From NCBI GenBank assembly GCA_017993775.1, contig JAGOMA010000022.1:1-64000 (forward strand): a stretch of 64,000 nucleotides of DNA. The letters are read 5' to 3'. The notes under the pieces were generated by a model that saw nothing but the letters and a program-made list of their open reading frames with translations, did not search any database and had not been told where the DNA came from. The translations under genes and the position numbers were made by a program. Shown piece by piece: positions 34,268 through 43,935 of the stretch. The stretch comes from Chloroflexota bacterium (GTDB lineage Bacteria; Chloroflexota; Anaerolineae; Promineifilales; Promineifilaceae). Numbering within the stretch: position 1 is the stretch's first letter; every line of letters starts with the position of its first letter.

Positions 34268-36478
34268 CTACATCTGAAAATCCAGCCCATCGGCGTTCGC
34301 GTCGATGGTGATAGTCGTCTGGCGACCCGCCTGGCGTTCGCCACCCTCGCGTAAGAGAAAATCGGCCAGGGGTTCGCGCAGGTGGCGGGCGATGATGCGG
34401 CGCAACGGCCGTGCGCCAAACTGCGGCTCATTGTTTTGGGCCAGCAGCCACGCCTTCGCCGCCGGGGTCAGGGTCAGGTTGATTTGCTGCCCTTCGGCCA
34501 GGCGCAGTTCCTTCTTCAACATCAGGTCTAAAATCACCGCCAACTGGTCGCCGGAAAGCTGGTGGAAGAGGATGATTTCGTCCAGGCGGTTCAAAAACTC
34601 GGGGCGGAAAAAGTGATGCACCTCATCCAGCACCAACTCGCGCTCATGCTCGCCGATGACCGGCACGAGCATATGCTGCGACCCCAGATTGCTGGTCATG
34701 ATGACCACCGTCTCGCTAAAGGTAGCCATCCGCCCCTGGCTGTCGGTCAGGCGGCCCTCTTCCAGCACTTGCAGCAGCACGTCGAAGACGCGCTGGTGGG
34801 CTTTTTCGACTTCATCAAACAAGACAACGGTGTACGGCCGTTCGCGCACAAAATTGGTCAACTGCCCGCCTTCCTCATGGCCCACATAGCCGGGCGGCGC
34901 GCCAATCAACCGGTTGACGCTGGCTTCCTCCTGGTACTCGCTCATATCCAGTACCAGCATGGCCTGCTCCGTGCCAAACATAAATTCGGCCAGCGCCTTG
35001 GCCAGTTCCGTCTTGCCCACGCCGCTGGGGCCGAGAAAGAGGAAGGAGCCAATCGGCCGTTTGGGGTCGCGCAGGCCGACGCGGGCGGTCTTAACGGCCC
35101 GGCTGACGGCCAAAATCGCCTCCTCCTGGCCGATGATGCGCTGGTGGAGGTGTTCGACCATGTTGGCGTATTTGCCGCGTTCGTCGGCGTTGAGCTTGGC
35201 GATGGGGATTTTGGTCATCTGGCTGGCAGCAACCATTACGTCATCGGGGCTGAGGGCGCCGTCGGCGGCTACCTGCGGCAAGTTGGCGACGTGCTCCTGA
35301 GTGACCATGCGCACCAGGGCGCAGGCGCGGTCGGCTAACTGCACGGCGGCGGCGGGCAGGGCGATGGTTTGGATGTATTGGCCGGCGAGGGTGACGGCCG
35401 TTTCCAACCCCTCCCGCGTCACCTCAATTTCATACTCTCGCTCCAACCGCTGCTGATGGAACAGCAGCATGGCCGTCGCCTCGGTTTTGCTGGCGGCGGG
35501 CACGTCCAGCCGCTGCGTGTTTTGGCGGATGATGGGGTCGGTGTTGAGGCGGTCGTACACGGCGGGAACGGCCGTGCCGATGACCACATGTTCGTTGCCC
35601 AGCATCGCTTTGTGCAGTTCGCGGGTCACGTTCTCCGGCAGCCGGGCGCGCAGCCGGTCGGCAAAAAAGCGCTCGATGCCCGGCACGAGCAGCACGCCGC
35701 CGCTGCTGCGCCGCAGCGCCACGCGCATCGTCGCCAGCGGATTTTCCAGCAGGGCCGGTTCGTTAATTTCCACCAGCGAGCGCAAATTGGCTGGACCTTT
35801 GCCTTCGGCCAGCAGTTGGGCCAGGCTGTAGACCAGCGTGCGCTTGCCCGCGCCCTCCGGCCCCACCAGAATAACGTGCCGCTGCCGCGACAGCGCCAGC
35901 AGGCCGATCAGTTCATTCAGCAGCGTCTCGCGCTGGTAGACGGCTTGCGCCTGCCCCCGTTTGGCTTCGTCGACGTAATCGAAAATGATGGGCATGCCCT
36001 CGGCCGTGCTTTCAGCCAGCAGTTCGATGACCGCTTCGGAAGTGACGCCAATGCGCTGCAAGACGGCGTAGGTGGTGACGTTTTTCTGGGCCATAGCCGC
36101 CAGGGCGTGGCCGCTGTTCACCTTCAGTTCTTCGCGCGATTGGGCGATGGTCAGCCCTTCGTCCAGCACGACCAGGGTTTCGTCGGCCAGGGTGGTGTCT
36201 TTGCCAAAGTCGTCGGTGAAGGCGAATTTGGCGTCGCGCCCCTTGCTGAGGTGGGTGACCTGCTCGACGCGCCGCACAAGGTCGTCCCAGTCGAAGCCGC
36301 GCTCTTTTTGCAGGCGGCGCAAAATCTGGTGGGCGACAGCGTCGTTGTCGTCTAAAAAGGTACGCAGCAAGAGTTGCGGGGTGAGGAAGGTGAGCTGGTA
36401 ATCCTTCATTTTGGTAACGGCCGTGGTCATCAGGCGGGAAAGTTCGGTGGAGGGGATGTTGGGGTTGAGTGTGTTCAT
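34268..36478 (-). CDS. Clp/Hsp100 paralogue with an inactive first ATPase domain
   Basis: A 736-residue class I Clp ATPase. An N-terminal Clp-N-like helical region covers about 1-150. D1 is degenerate: Walker A reads GPEGAGKRTL (Arg in place of the Thr/Ser after Lys), Walker B reads GGVLLVPGIERF (Asp-Glu lost) and the Arg-finger region RQNTQR lacks the usual ERRF. D2 is intact: GPSGVGKTELAKALAE, VVLFDEVEKAH, TSNLG, GARPLRR. The LGF-type ClpP-binding loop between TSNLG and the following helix is not evident, unlike ClpC at 41389. So it may remodel proteins without feeding ClpP. The start overlaps the folA stop (ATGA). It is the third gene of a thyA-folA-clp run. Confidence 0.85.
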   Translation of the reverse strand: MNTLNPNIPSTELSRLMTTAVTKMKDYQLTFLTPQLLLRTFLDDNDAVAHQILRRLQKERGFDWDDLVRRVEQVTHLSKGRDAKFAFTDDFGKDTTLADETLVVLDEGLTIAQSREELKVNSGHALAAMAQKNVTTYAVLQRIGVTSEAVIELLAESTAEGMPIIFDYVDEAKRGQAQAVYQRETLLNELIGLLALSRQRHVILVGPEGAGKRTLVYSLAQLLAEGKGPANLRSLVEINEPALLENPLATMRVALRRSSGGVLLVPGIERFFADRLRARLPENVTRELHKAMLGNEHVVIGTAVPAVYDRLNTDPIIRQNTQRLDVPAASKTEATAMLLFHQQRLEREYEIEVTREGLETAVTLAGQYIQTIALPAAAVQLADRACALVRMVTQEHVANLPQVAADGALSPDDVMVAASQMTKIPIAKLNADERGKYANMVEHLHQRIIGQEEAILAVSRAVKTARVGLRDPKRPIGSFLFLGPSGVGKTELAKALAEFMFGTEQAMLVLDMSEYQEEASVNRLIGAPPGYVGHEEGGQLTNFVRERPYTVVLFDEVEKAHQRVFDVLLQVLEEGRLTDSQGRMATFSETVVIMTSNLGSQHMLVPVIGEHERELVLDEVHHFFRPEFLNRLDEIILFHQLSGDQLAVILDLMLKKELRLAEGQQINLTLTPAAKAWLLAQNNEPQFGARPLRRIIARHLREPLADFLLREGGERQAGRQTTITIDANADGLDFQM

Positions 36479-37044
36479 GGTTTGGGAGATTGGAGACCGG
36501 AGATTGGAGATTGGGGTGTGGCGTGGTTGTTTAGTCTCTGGTCTCCAGTCTTCTGCTTATCAAGAGTGAGGAATTCGTAAGGATAAGGATTTTTTTCGTC
36601 TGGTTCGTGGGCTTCGCGGGCAGTGATGGTCCAGGCGGATTCGTCGTAGGGCGGGAAATAGGCGTCGCCGGGGAATTCGGCGTTGATGAGCGTGAGGTAG
36701 AGGCGGCTAGCGCGGGGCAGGAACTGTGCGTAAACGGCCGTGCCGCCAATCACCATCACCTCCGGCGCGTCACCGGCGGCGGCGAGCGCCTGCTCGATGG
36801 CATGGACGACAAAGCAGCCGGGCGCGCCGTAGTCAGCGCTGTGCGTGAGGATGATGTTGGTACGGCCGTGCAGCGGCCTGTACTTCGGCTGGATGGAATC
36901 ATACGTCTTGCGGCCCATGATAACCGGCTTGCCCAGGGTCAGGTCGACAAAGCGGTGCATATCGGCGGGCAAGCGCCAGGGGAGACGGCCGTTCTGCCCA
37001 ATCACGCGGTTTTTATCCATAGCAGCAATTAGCGAAATGATCAT
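36475..37044 (-). CDS. folA: Dihydrofolate reductase
   Basis: A 189-residue enzyme reducing dihydrofolate to tetrahydrofolate. MIISLIAAMDKNRVIGQNGRLPW at the start, PVIMGRKTYDSI, VMVIGGTAVYAQFL and LTLINAEFPGDAYFP are canonical. Natural end is expected near YEFLTLDK; the final 25-30 residues, including TPQSPISGLQSPKP, are encoded by a GGAGATT-type repeat that has been read into the gene. Together with thyA upstream it keeps the thymidylate cycle running, as ThyA produces dihydrofolate. It overlaps the Clp paralogue start. Confidence 0.95.
   Translation of the reverse strand: MIISLIAAMDKNRVIGQNGRLPWRLPADMHRFVDLTLGKPVIMGRKTYDSIQPKYRPLHGRTNIILTHSADYGAPGCFVVHAIEQALAAAGDAPEVMVIGGTAVYAQFLPRASRLYLTLINAEFPGDAYFPPYDESAWTITAREAHEPDEKNPYPYEFLTLDKQKTGDQRLNNHATPQSPISGLQSPKP
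36485..36512. repeat. Four GGAGATT-type heptamers in the 3' end of folA
   Basis: Four contiguous heptamers (GGAGATT, GGAGACC, GGAGATT, GGAGATT) translated on the minus strand as part of the DHFR C-terminal tail. A complementary TCTCTGGTCTCCAGTC stretch follows near 36534-36550. Confidence 0.8.
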
Positions 37045-37046
37045 AG

Positions 37047-37080
37047 GAGTTAGAGCGAGAGCGAGAGTGAGAGACTACTC
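37047..37080. repeat. GAGAGCGAGAGTGAGAG short repeat
   Basis: Hexamer-like GAGCGA/GAGTGA units fill the gap between thyA and folA, resembling 16645-16708. Confidence 0.55.
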
Positions 37081-37089
37081 TTGCTGTCG

Positions 37090-37884
37090 CTAAACAGCAA
37101 TCGGCGCTTTGATGGCCGGGTGGCTTTGATAATTTTGCAGTTCAAAATCTTCGTATTTAAAGTCGAAGATGGACATGACGTTAGGATTGAGCTGCATGTG
37201 GGGCAGCGGGTAGGGCGTGCGGGAAAGCTGGAGGCGGGCCTGGTCCAGGTGGTTGAGGTAGAGGTGGGCGTCGCCGAAGGTGTGGACAAAGTCGCCGGGC
37301 TGGTAGCCGCAAACCTGGGCGACCATGAGCATGAGCAGGGCGTAGGAGGCGATGTTGAAGGGCACGCCCAGGAAGACATCGGCGCTGCGCTGGTAAAGCT
37401 GGCAGGAGAGACGGCCGTTGGCCACGTAAAATTGAAACAGCGTATGACAGGGCGGCAAAGCCATCTGGTCCACGTCGGCCGGATTCCAGGCGCTGACGAT
37501 GTGGCGGCGGGAGTCCGGGTTGGTTTGCAGGCGATGGATAAGCTGGGTGATCTGGTCGATGGAACGGCCGTCGGACGCAGGCCAGTTGCGCCATTGATAG
37601 CCATACACCGGGCCGAGGTCGCCGTTCTCGTCGGCCCACTCGTCCCAGATGGTTACGCCGTGGTCGCGCAGGTATTGGATGTTGGTATCGCCCTGCAAAA
37701 ACCAGAGCAGTTCGTGGATGATGGAGCGCAGGTGGAGCTTTTTGGTGGTGACGGCCGGGAAGCCATCAGCCAGATTGAAGCGCATCTGGTAGCCAAAAAT
37801 GCTCAGCGTGCCGGTTCCGGTGCGATCTTCTTTGCGAACGCCGTTGTCTAGTATGGTCTGCATTAAATCCAGATATTGTCGCAT
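37090..37884 (-). CDS. thyA: Thymidylate synthase
   Basis: A 264-residue ThyA, the same length as the E. coli enzyme, methylating dUMP with methylene-tetrahydrofolate. [15 protein letters not shown] start, [12 protein letters not shown], catalytic Cys in [30 protein letters not shown] (phosphate Arg) and the C-terminal IKAPIAV are all present. The open frame continues far upstream to 38172 but that part is non-coding; the ATG at 37884 has AAGGGTGA about 6 nt before it. First gene of the thyA-folA-clp-glycosyltransferase-propeller run. The 220-bp region upstream (37885-38104) holds no gene I can recognise. Confidence 0.97.
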   Translation of the reverse strand: MRQYLDLMQTILDNGVRKEDRTGTGTLSIFGYQMRFNLADGFPAVTTKKLHLRSIIHELLWFLQGDTNIQYLRDHGVTIWDEWADENGDLGPVYGYQWRNWPASDGRSIDQITQLIHRLQTNPDSRRHIVSAWNPADVDQMALPPCHTLFQFYVANGRLSCQLYQRSADVFLGVPFNIASYALLMLMVAQVCGYQPGDFVHTFGDAHLYLNHLDQARLQLSRTPYPLPHMQLNPNVMSIFDFKYEDFELQNYQSHPAIKAPIAV

Positions 37885-38104
37885 TAAGTCACCCTTGAGG
37901 AAGGTAGTCGAGACACTGCTTTCGCCGCAGGGGAGTATATCACAGGGGATACCGGCGGGAAACAGTGGGTGAGGTTGAGGCAGGGTAATTGCACACCCGC
38001 CAAAGATACCACTTTTGCCCCGTTTGTGGGGCGTCGTTTTGCAGTCTGGCGCTTCAGTGTCGGTCGAGGCGGGCCAAATATCCAAAATGTATTTGCTCTG
38101 GGCG

Positions 38105-40651
38105 TTATGGATTGCAGGGGAATTCGCTGATGAAGAGGGATTTTTCAACGATCTGACCATCGCCGGAAACAACTTTGCCCAGACCGATAATGCGTGGGCT
38201 GGCCTGGTTGTTGACCTCGAAACCGAAGCCGGTAGCCAGTGGCCCGGCCACCTTGGCGCCGTTCCAGTAATAGGTGTAACGGCCGTCGCCGCCCTGGCCG
38301 CGCATGTAGATGGTGCGGTAACGGATGTTGGCCTCGCAACGGCCGTTCAGCGGATACAAATCCAAGGTCAGAAGGGGACAGTCGCCGCCGGAACAATCGC
38401 CGCTTGTGGAAACAGGCGCCGATTCCTCGAAGGCGGCGGGCACCACTGGCAGCGTGGCAAAATCGCCAGACCAGAGAACACGATCGCCGTAAATAAAGCC
38501 GGTAACGGCTTCGCCGTTGAGGACGTATAGCCAGTTTCCTTGTGCGGAACGGCCTAAGATGGTGAGGGTATCGCCGGGGTCGGTGATGGCTCGTTCGACG
38601 GCCGTCGTATCCGGCGCGGCAAAGAGGCTGGAGGGAAGCAGGACGGTGGCTGGGTGGACGGCCGTTGGCTCTGGCGTGGCAGGGCTTTCTGTTGCTGTGG
38701 CCGTTGGGGAAGGTGGTGTGGTGGGGGTGGAAACGGCCGTTGCGGCCGCCAGTGCAGTTGGGGTTGCCAAAACCGGGGTGGGATTCACCGCCAGCGGACT
38801 GTCCGGCGTGTTTGTCGCCGTGGGCAGCATTACAAAAGTTGGCGCAGCGCGGTTGCCGCCGCTGGCCGCAGTGCTGCCCAACAAAACAATCAAAACAACG
38901 GCCAGACCTGCGCCCAGCCGCCATAGGGCGCTGGCAGTGACGCGCGTTTTTGCTGCACGGTTTGCAGCGGATTCCTGGGGCTGTCTTTTCGGCGCGATGG
39001 CTGGCGGTGTGGGTTGTTGGGCTGGCTGGGCGATGACAATTTCGCCCTGGTTCTCGTCGAACCATTTGCGGGGGAGTTGGGTATTGTCGGGTGTGTTGTG
39101 GTTGATTTTGGCGGCAACGGTCTCGTACAGACTGCCAATGGTGAGGGGCTGTCCTTTACGGCCGTTGCTCTGACTGCCTTCCAATGCCTGAATAAAGTAT
39201 TCGGTAAAACGGGATGGCTGGGGACTGCCGCTTCGTTCATGGCGCTGCCAGATGTAATGCGTTTCGTCGCTGGCTGTGATGACGATGCGGTCGTGTCCGT
39301 GGCGGGTGAAGGAAGAACCGGTGTCGACTGCCTTGCCGATGATGCCCGGCAGGTAACTGCCGGAGGGTTGGTCGGTGGGCAGCGCCCGGCTGAAGTAACA
39401 GTCTATGATGAGGATTTGCTGTCTGGCGCGGCAGGTATCCATTTCGTCGGCAATGAACGTGGCGGAAACGGCCGTGCCGCGCAGCAAATTGTGCTCTGTG
39501 TCGGGCGTGGTCAGGTGCAATTGGCCGGCGGCGTCCAAAGCGGCATGGCCAACAATGTACAGCAGCAGCAAATCGTCGGGTAATTTGTCGGCAAAGAAAT
39601 GGGCCAGGCTGCGGCGCACATCGTTTGATGGCTCATCTAGCAGGCAGATCACCTCATCAAAGCAGCCAATGTGGGGGTTTTCCAGGGCATTGGCCAGACG
39701 CCGGAGGTCGGCCGAAGGCTTGATGAGGGTGTTCAGAAGTGGGTCTTCATAGGCGCTGGCGCCAATGAGCAAAGCCAGACGCCGGCCAGAAACGGGCTCC
39801 GCTGGTGGGTTGGTCGACGGGTTGGTGACGGCCAACTGGCGGGCAACGGCCGATAAATCTTGGGTGAAGGCAACGGCCGTTTGGTATCTGTCTTCTCGTT
39901 TTTTGGCCATCACTTTAGCCACCACTGGCTGGCAGGCGGCGGGGACGCTGGGCTGCATGTCTTGCAAGCGGGGAACAGGCTCGAAAATATGTTTGACGGC
40001 CAAACCGATGGGCGTTTTTGTCTGGTATGGGTGTTTCCCGGTTAGCATTTCGAAGAGGATGATGCCCAGGGTGTAGATATCGGAACGGCCGTCTATTTCC
40101 ACTTCAGCCTGGATTTGTTCTGGACTCATATAGGCTGGCGTGCCGACTGCGCCGCCGGTTTCTGTTAGTTTGGTATGTTCAAACGTAAACTTCGCTGTGC
40201 CAAAATCAGAAATGAACGGCTCGTTGCGTTGGTCAAACAAAATGTTGCTGGGCTTGAGATCGCGGTGGACCACGCCACGTCGGTGGACTTCATCTAACGC
40301 CGGGGCCAGCCGGTTAAGAATGCGCGCCGTTTCGTGAATGGTTAATGACCCTTGCTTCAAGCGGTCGGTGAGCGAGCCGCCGGCCATGAACCGCATCACC
40401 AGGAAGGGCTGGGTGTCTTGTTCGCCAAAATCGTAGACCGGCACAATGGCCGGATGGTCCAGAGCGGCGACAATTTTGGCTTCACGATCGAAGCGACGGC
40501 GGAAAGTGGTGTGGTGGAGGAGTTCGTGTGGCAGTAGTTTTATAGCCACGTCGCGTTCAAAGTGTGGATCGTGCGCCAGATAGACGATGGACATACCGCC
40601 ACGGCCTAATTCTGCTTTTATTTCATAACGTCCGATCTTTTGTGGTAGCAT
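38105..40651 (-). CDS. Membrane receptor: Ser/Thr kinase, caspase-like domain, SH3b ectodomain
   Basis: An 848-residue single-pass protein. Residues 8-270 are a complete Hanks kinase ([43 protein letters not shown]). Residues about 290-530 are a caspase/metacaspase-like fold: [24 protein letters not shown] (His about 369) and [12 protein letters not shown] (about 415-422). In active relatives the nucleophile is the Cys just before [HYF]-S-G; here that position is Tyr with a Cys one residue earlier, so activity is doubtful. A membrane helix lies at about 575-597 ([15 protein letters not shown]). Outside are a Thr/Pro linker, an SH3b domain (about 670-735) and an unknown C-terminal module. The start may be ATG 40651 or TTG 40654; the promoter sits 7 nt before. 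Confidence 0.85.
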   Translation of the reverse strand: MLPQKIGRYEIKAELGRGGMSIVYLAHDPHFERDVAIKLLPHELLHHTTFRRRFDREAKIVAALDHPAIVPVYDFGEQDTQPFLVMRFMAGGSLTDRLKQGSLTIHETARILNRLAPALDEVHRRGVVHRDLKPSNILFDQRNEPFISDFGTAKFTFEHTKLTETGGAVGTPAYMSPEQIQAEVEIDGRSDIYTLGIILFEMLTGKHPYQTKTPIGLAVKHIFEPVPRLQDMQPSVPAACQPVVAKVMAKKREDRYQTAVAFTQDLSAVARQLAVTNPSTNPPAEPVSGRRLALLIGASAYEDPLLNTLIKPSADLRRLANALENPHIGCFDEVICLLDEPSNDVRRSLAHFFADKLPDDLLLLYIVGHAALDAAGQLHLTTPDTEHNLLRGTAVSATFIADEMDTCRARQQILIIDCYFSRALPTDQPSGSYLPGIIGKAVDTGSSFTRHGHDRIVITASDETHYIWQRHERSGSPQPSRFTEYFIQALEGSQSNGRKGQPLTIGSLYETVAAKINHNTPDNTQLPRKWFDENQGEIVIAQPAQQPTPPAIAPKRQPQESAANRAAKTRVTASALWRLGAGLAVVLIVLLGSTAASGGNRAAPTFVMLPTATNTPDSPLAVNPTPVLATPTALAAATAVSTPTTPPSPTATATESPATPEPTAVHPATVLLPSSLFAAPDTTAVERAITDPGDTLTILGRSAQGNWLYVLNGEAVTGFIYGDRVLWSGDFATLPVVPAAFEESAPVSTSGDCSGGDCPLLTLDLYPLNGRCEANIRYRTIYMRGQGGDGRYTYYWNGAKVAGPLATGFGFEVNNQASPRIIGLGKVVSGDGQIVEKSLFISEFPCNP

Positions 40652-40658
40652 CAAATTG

Positions 40659-40686
40659 ATTATAAATAGGCCAAAAGTCCCTTCAA
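40659..40686 (-). promoter_or_regulatory. Promoter of the kinase-caspase gene (likely leaderless)
   Basis: TTGAAG (40681-40686), 16-nt spacer, TATAAT (40659-40664). The ATG begins 7 nt after the -10 box, coinciding with the expected transcription start. Confidence 0.6.
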
Positions 40687-40734
40687 GGCATTATTTGCGC
40701 CTTGTTCACGCTGACCGCCTAGTATTTAGTTCCT

Positions 40735-40751
40735 ATTTACACCGTGTAAAT
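40735..40751. promoter_or_regulatory. Perfect 17-bp palindrome in a divergent promoter region
   Basis: ATTTACACCGTGTAAAT, 8-base arms around a central C, between the divergent kinase-caspase and LysM lipoprotein genes (236-bp gap). A typical dimeric-regulator operator in form; the regulator is unknown. Confidence 0.6.
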
Positions 40752-40828
40752 CGGGTCAAAAACTTTCTTTTTGACTCACTTTATGTTACCTTGTGACTAC
40801 TAGGTCCCTTCAAAAGCATGTTTGGCTC

Positions 40829-40837
40829 TGCTATAAT
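40829..40837 (+). promoter_or_regulatory. Extended -10 promoter of the LysM lipoprotein gene
   Basis: TGCTATAAT, an extended -10 element, about 53 nt before the ATG at 40891, with no good -35. AGGAGG stands at 40881-40886. Confidence 0.55.
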
Positions 40838-40890
40838 AAAGTTGCCTTGCTGACCGGTGGGGATCGCACGTTCTGAATCTAGGAGGTTTT

Positions 40891-41304
40891 ATGCGCCGGT
40901 TATGGATTTTGCTTCTATTTGTCGTGATTTTAGCGGCCTGCAGTAATAATGGCGGGGCGGGGACGTTGCCTTCACCATTGCCTGATTCTTCGGGGACGGA
41001 GGGTGGGGTGATGGCTACGAATGAACCGCGTGTAGAAATTACCCCAACGCCGCCGCTGCCGCCTACGTTTACGCCTAATGCGATGGCTCATCAGGGGCAT
41101 TTGTATTTGCTTCCGGTTTCGGGCGCCGATGGGATGGTCCAATATGTGTACGTGGTACGTCCGGGCGACACATTGACGAGTTTGAGCAAGTTTTTTGGCG
41201 TGTTGGCGGATGATGTTGTGCGTGTGAATCAGATTCGTGATCAGAACCTGATTGAGGTGGGCCAGCGGTTGGTGATTCCGGTTACGGCCGTTTCCACTCC
41301 CTGA
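40891..41304 (+). CDS. LysM-domain lipoprotein
   Basis: A 137-residue lipoprotein (signal ending VILAAC, Cys at about residue 17), Pro/Thr-rich linker, then one LysM domain at about 88-134: YVVRPGDTLTSLSKFFGV through NLIEVGQRLVIPV. LysM binds the N-acetylglucosamine chain of peptidoglycan or related glycans, so it probably sits at the outer face of the membrane. AGGAGG precedes the ATG. It is monocistronic, closed by a strong terminator shared with clpC. Confidence 0.9.
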   Translation: MRRLWILLLFVVILAACSNNGGAGTLPSPLPDSSGTEGGVMATNEPRVEITPTPPLPPTFTPNAMAHQGHLYLLPVSGADGMVQYVYVVRPGDTLTSLSKFFGVLADDVVRVNQIRDQNLIEVGQRLVIPVTAVSTP

Positions 41305-41324
41305 TAGCGCTTTTGGCAATCCAC

Positions 41325-41357
41325 AAAAAAAGCCCGTCGAAAACGACGGGCTTTTTT
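41325..41357. terminator. Bidirectional terminator between LysM lipoprotein and clpC
   Basis: GCCCGTCG/CGACGGGC stem (41332-41339 and 41344-41351) with an AAAA loop, A-run on one side and T-run on the other, so it can end both converging transcripts. Confidence 0.9.
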
Positions 41358-41388
41358 ATTGATTTAGTTGCGACGGTGGGTAAATAGA

Positions 41389-43893
41389 TCAGACTGCCGG
41401 GAACGCTTCAGCGATCAATTCACCTTCGATCACATTATCTACATGGCGCAGGACAATTTTGTCCTCAACCACATCCACAACAACAACCTGCCCTTCTTTG
41501 AAATTGCCGGATAGAACGGCGTCGGATAGCAGGTCTTCAACTTCGGTTTGGATCAGGCGGCGTAACGGCCGTGCACCAAATTCGGCGTCGTAGCCATGTT
41601 TCCCCAGCCAGGCGCGCGCGCTTTCTGTCACATCAAGGGTCAGTTGATGGTCGGCCAGACGGTCGTTGACTTCCATCAGGATAATATCCACAATTTTGCG
41701 AATATCAGGCTGCGATAGTTGCCGGAAGACGATGATGCTGTCCACACGGTTGATGAATTCCGGGCGGAATTGTCGCTTTAGTTCGTCGGTAAGCGTTTTG
41801 CGCATTTCGGCGTACTGGGCTTTTTCCTCGGTGATTTCATCGCGTTGGAAGGCGAAACCCATATTGGGACCACGACGAATCGTGTCAGCGCCTACGTTGG
41901 AGGTCATGATGATGATTGTGTTGCGGAAGTTAACCCGTTGACCTTTGGCATCGGACAGGTGACCTTCTTCCATGATTTGTAGTAAGAGGTTGAAGGTTTC
42001 CGGGTGCGCTTTTTCGATTTCATCAAAGACGACGATGGAATACGGCCGTCTCCGCACAGCTTCTGTCAACTGACCGGCATCTTCATATCCCACATACCCG
42101 GGCGGCGATCCGACCAGACGAGCAACATTATGCCGCTCCATAAACTCAGACATATCGAGCTGGACCAGCGCGTCTTCACTGCCGAAAAGGAAAGTGGCCA
42201 GCGATTTGGTTAATTCAGTCTTGCCAACCCCGGTTGGCCCTAAGAAGATAAAAGAACCAATCGGCCTTTCCGGATCTTTCAAACCGGCACGCGCGCGGCG
42301 GACCGCTTTTGAAATGGCCTGAATGGCCTCCTCTTGGCCAACAATTCGATTACGCAATTCATCTTCCATGCGTAAAAGGCGCGCCGATTCTTGTTCTGTG
42401 AACTGGTAAACAGGAATGCCTGTCCACATCGCCAACACTTCGGCAATATCTTCGGCCGTTACGTTTACGCCTTCACCAGCGCTAGAAGTTGCCCTCATCT
42501 TATCCAAGCGTAACTGAACTTCACGTTCACGTTCAGACCATTCATCAATGTCTTCCTGGCGGCCTTCTTCCACAGCCAGTTCGCGCTCTTCCCGAATATC
42601 CCTTAGCTCTTCATAGGCGATTTGGATGTCGGCTGGTTGGGGCATGCGATACATGCGCACCCGCGATGCGCTTTCATCGATCAGGTCGATGGCTTTATCT
42701 GGTAAGAAGCGCTCAGTGACGTAGCGGGTGGATAAGTTAACGGCCGCTTCAATCGCTTCTTCCGTAATATACAAGTTGTGGTGCGATTCATACGCGCCCT
42801 TGATACCCCGCAGGATCTGAATTGTCTCCTCCGAGGAAGGTTCATCCACACGAATCGATTGGAAACGGCGTTCCAAAGCTGCATCACTCTCAATATATTT
42901 CCGGTACTCTTCGAGAGTAGTCGCCCCAATACATTGCAACTCGCCCCGCGCCAGCGCGGGCTTCAAGATATTGGCGGCATCTACCGAGCTCCCGGCCGAG
43001 CCTGCGCCCACCAGCATGTGGACTTCGTCGATGAATAAAATTGCGTCACTGGATTTCAATTCATCAATGACTCTTTTTAGGCGTTCTTCAAACTGCCCAC
43101 GGTACATCGTGCCAGCGACAAGGCTGCCAACATCTAGTTGTAAGACGCGTTTGTTGTGCAAAATCTCTGGCACACGCCCTTCGACGATGCGCTGAGCCAA
43201 GCCTTCAATAATTGCCGTTTTTCCAACGCCCGGTTCACCAATTAAGGCAGGGTTGTTTTTCGTGCGGCGGGCTAAAATCTGAATGACGCGTTCAATCTCA
43301 GTATTACGACCAATAACCGGGTCTAATTTTCCTTCTTCAGCCAGAATGGTCAGGTCAGTCGCCAGCTGATCAACCATCGGGGTCTTGCTCTTTTCTTTCT
43401 TTGCCCGTCGGGTTGAGGGCTGCGGTTCACCGGCGGCAACCGGGCTTTCCTTGAGCATTTGCTTGGTTTGGCGGCGGATTTGTTCCGCGCTGATACCAAA
43501 TTTGCGCAAGACGTCAATGGCTACACCTTCATTTTGCCGGGCCATGCCTAACAAAAGATGCTCGGTGCTGATGTAATGTTGTCCCATGCGCCGGGCTTCC
43601 TCTACAGCCAACTCAAGCAAGCGTTTGGTGCTGGGAGAAAGTTCAATTTTTGTAAAGGGGGCGCGTGTGCTTGGCCCACTGGATAAGCGTTCAACCATAG
43701 CCTGAACACGTACAATGTCCAGACCAAGCTCGCGTAAAACGCGGCCAGCTACGCCACCTTCCTCGCGTAAAAGACCAATCAGAACATGTTCACTGCCAAT
43801 ATAGCTGTGGTTTAATCGTTCTGCTTCTTCTTGGGCCAAACTTAGGACACGACGAGCACGTTGCGTAAATCGTTCCCAATTTTTCGAGTTCAC
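41389..43893 (-). CDS. clpC: ATP-dependent Clp protease ATP-binding subunit ClpC
   Basis: An 834-residue Hsp100. Two Clp-N repeats (RRVLSLAQEEAERLNHSYIGSEH and LLELAVEEARRMGQHYISTEH), D1 with GEPGVGKTAIIEGLA and AILFIDEVHML, a middle coiled segment (LRDIREERELAVEEGRQ), D2 with GPTGVGKTELTKSLA and IVVFDEIEKAH, and a loop around NMGFAF suited to ClpP docking. It unfolds substrates for ClpP. The start is GTG with AGGTGA 6-8 nt upstream, 42 bp after the S1-like gene, so the pair is likely co-transcribed. Almost free of ACGGCCGT (two copies) and visibly lower in GC. Confidence 0.95.
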   Translation of the reverse strand: MNSKNWERFTQRARRVLSLAQEEAERLNHSYIGSEHVLIGLLREEGGVAGRVLRELGLDIVRVQAMVERLSSGPSTRAPFTKIELSPSTKRLLELAVEEARRMGQHYISTEHLLLGMARQNEGVAIDVLRKFGISAEQIRRQTKQMLKESPVAAGEPQPSTRRAKKEKSKTPMVDQLATDLTILAEEGKLDPVIGRNTEIERVIQILARRTKNNPALIGEPGVGKTAIIEGLAQRIVEGRVPEILHNKRVLQLDVGSLVAGTMYRGQFEERLKRVIDELKSSDAILFIDEVHMLVGAGSAGSSVDAANILKPALARGELQCIGATTLEEYRKYIESDAALERRFQSIRVDEPSSEETIQILRGIKGAYESHHNLYITEEAIEAAVNLSTRYVTERFLPDKAIDLIDESASRVRMYRMPQPADIQIAYEELRDIREERELAVEEGRQEDIDEWSEREREVQLRLDKMRATSSAGEGVNVTAEDIAEVLAMWTGIPVYQFTEQESARLLRMEDELRNRIVGQEEAIQAISKAVRRARAGLKDPERPIGSFIFLGPTGVGKTELTKSLATFLFGSEDALVQLDMSEFMERHNVARLVGSPPGYVGYEDAGQLTEAVRRRPYSIVVFDEIEKAHPETFNLLLQIMEEGHLSDAKGQRVNFRNTIIIMTSNVGADTIRRGPNMGFAFQRDEITEEKAQYAEMRKTLTDELKRQFRPEFINRVDSIIVFRQLSQPDIRKIVDIILMEVNDRLADHQLTLDVTESARAWLGKHGYDAEFGARPLRRLIQTEVEDLLSDAVLSGNFKEGQVVVVDVVEDKIVLRHVDNVIEGELIAEAFPAV

Positions 43894-43935
43894 TGTTTTT
43901 CACCTCGAATCTGCTGAATGCGGAAACTGAATTGC

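Noticed and set aside
37885-38172. N-terminal extension of ThyA
   Set aside because: The open frame continues upstream but ThyA's canonical start is at 37884 with a binding site; the extension overlaps the 3' end of the kinase-caspase gene.
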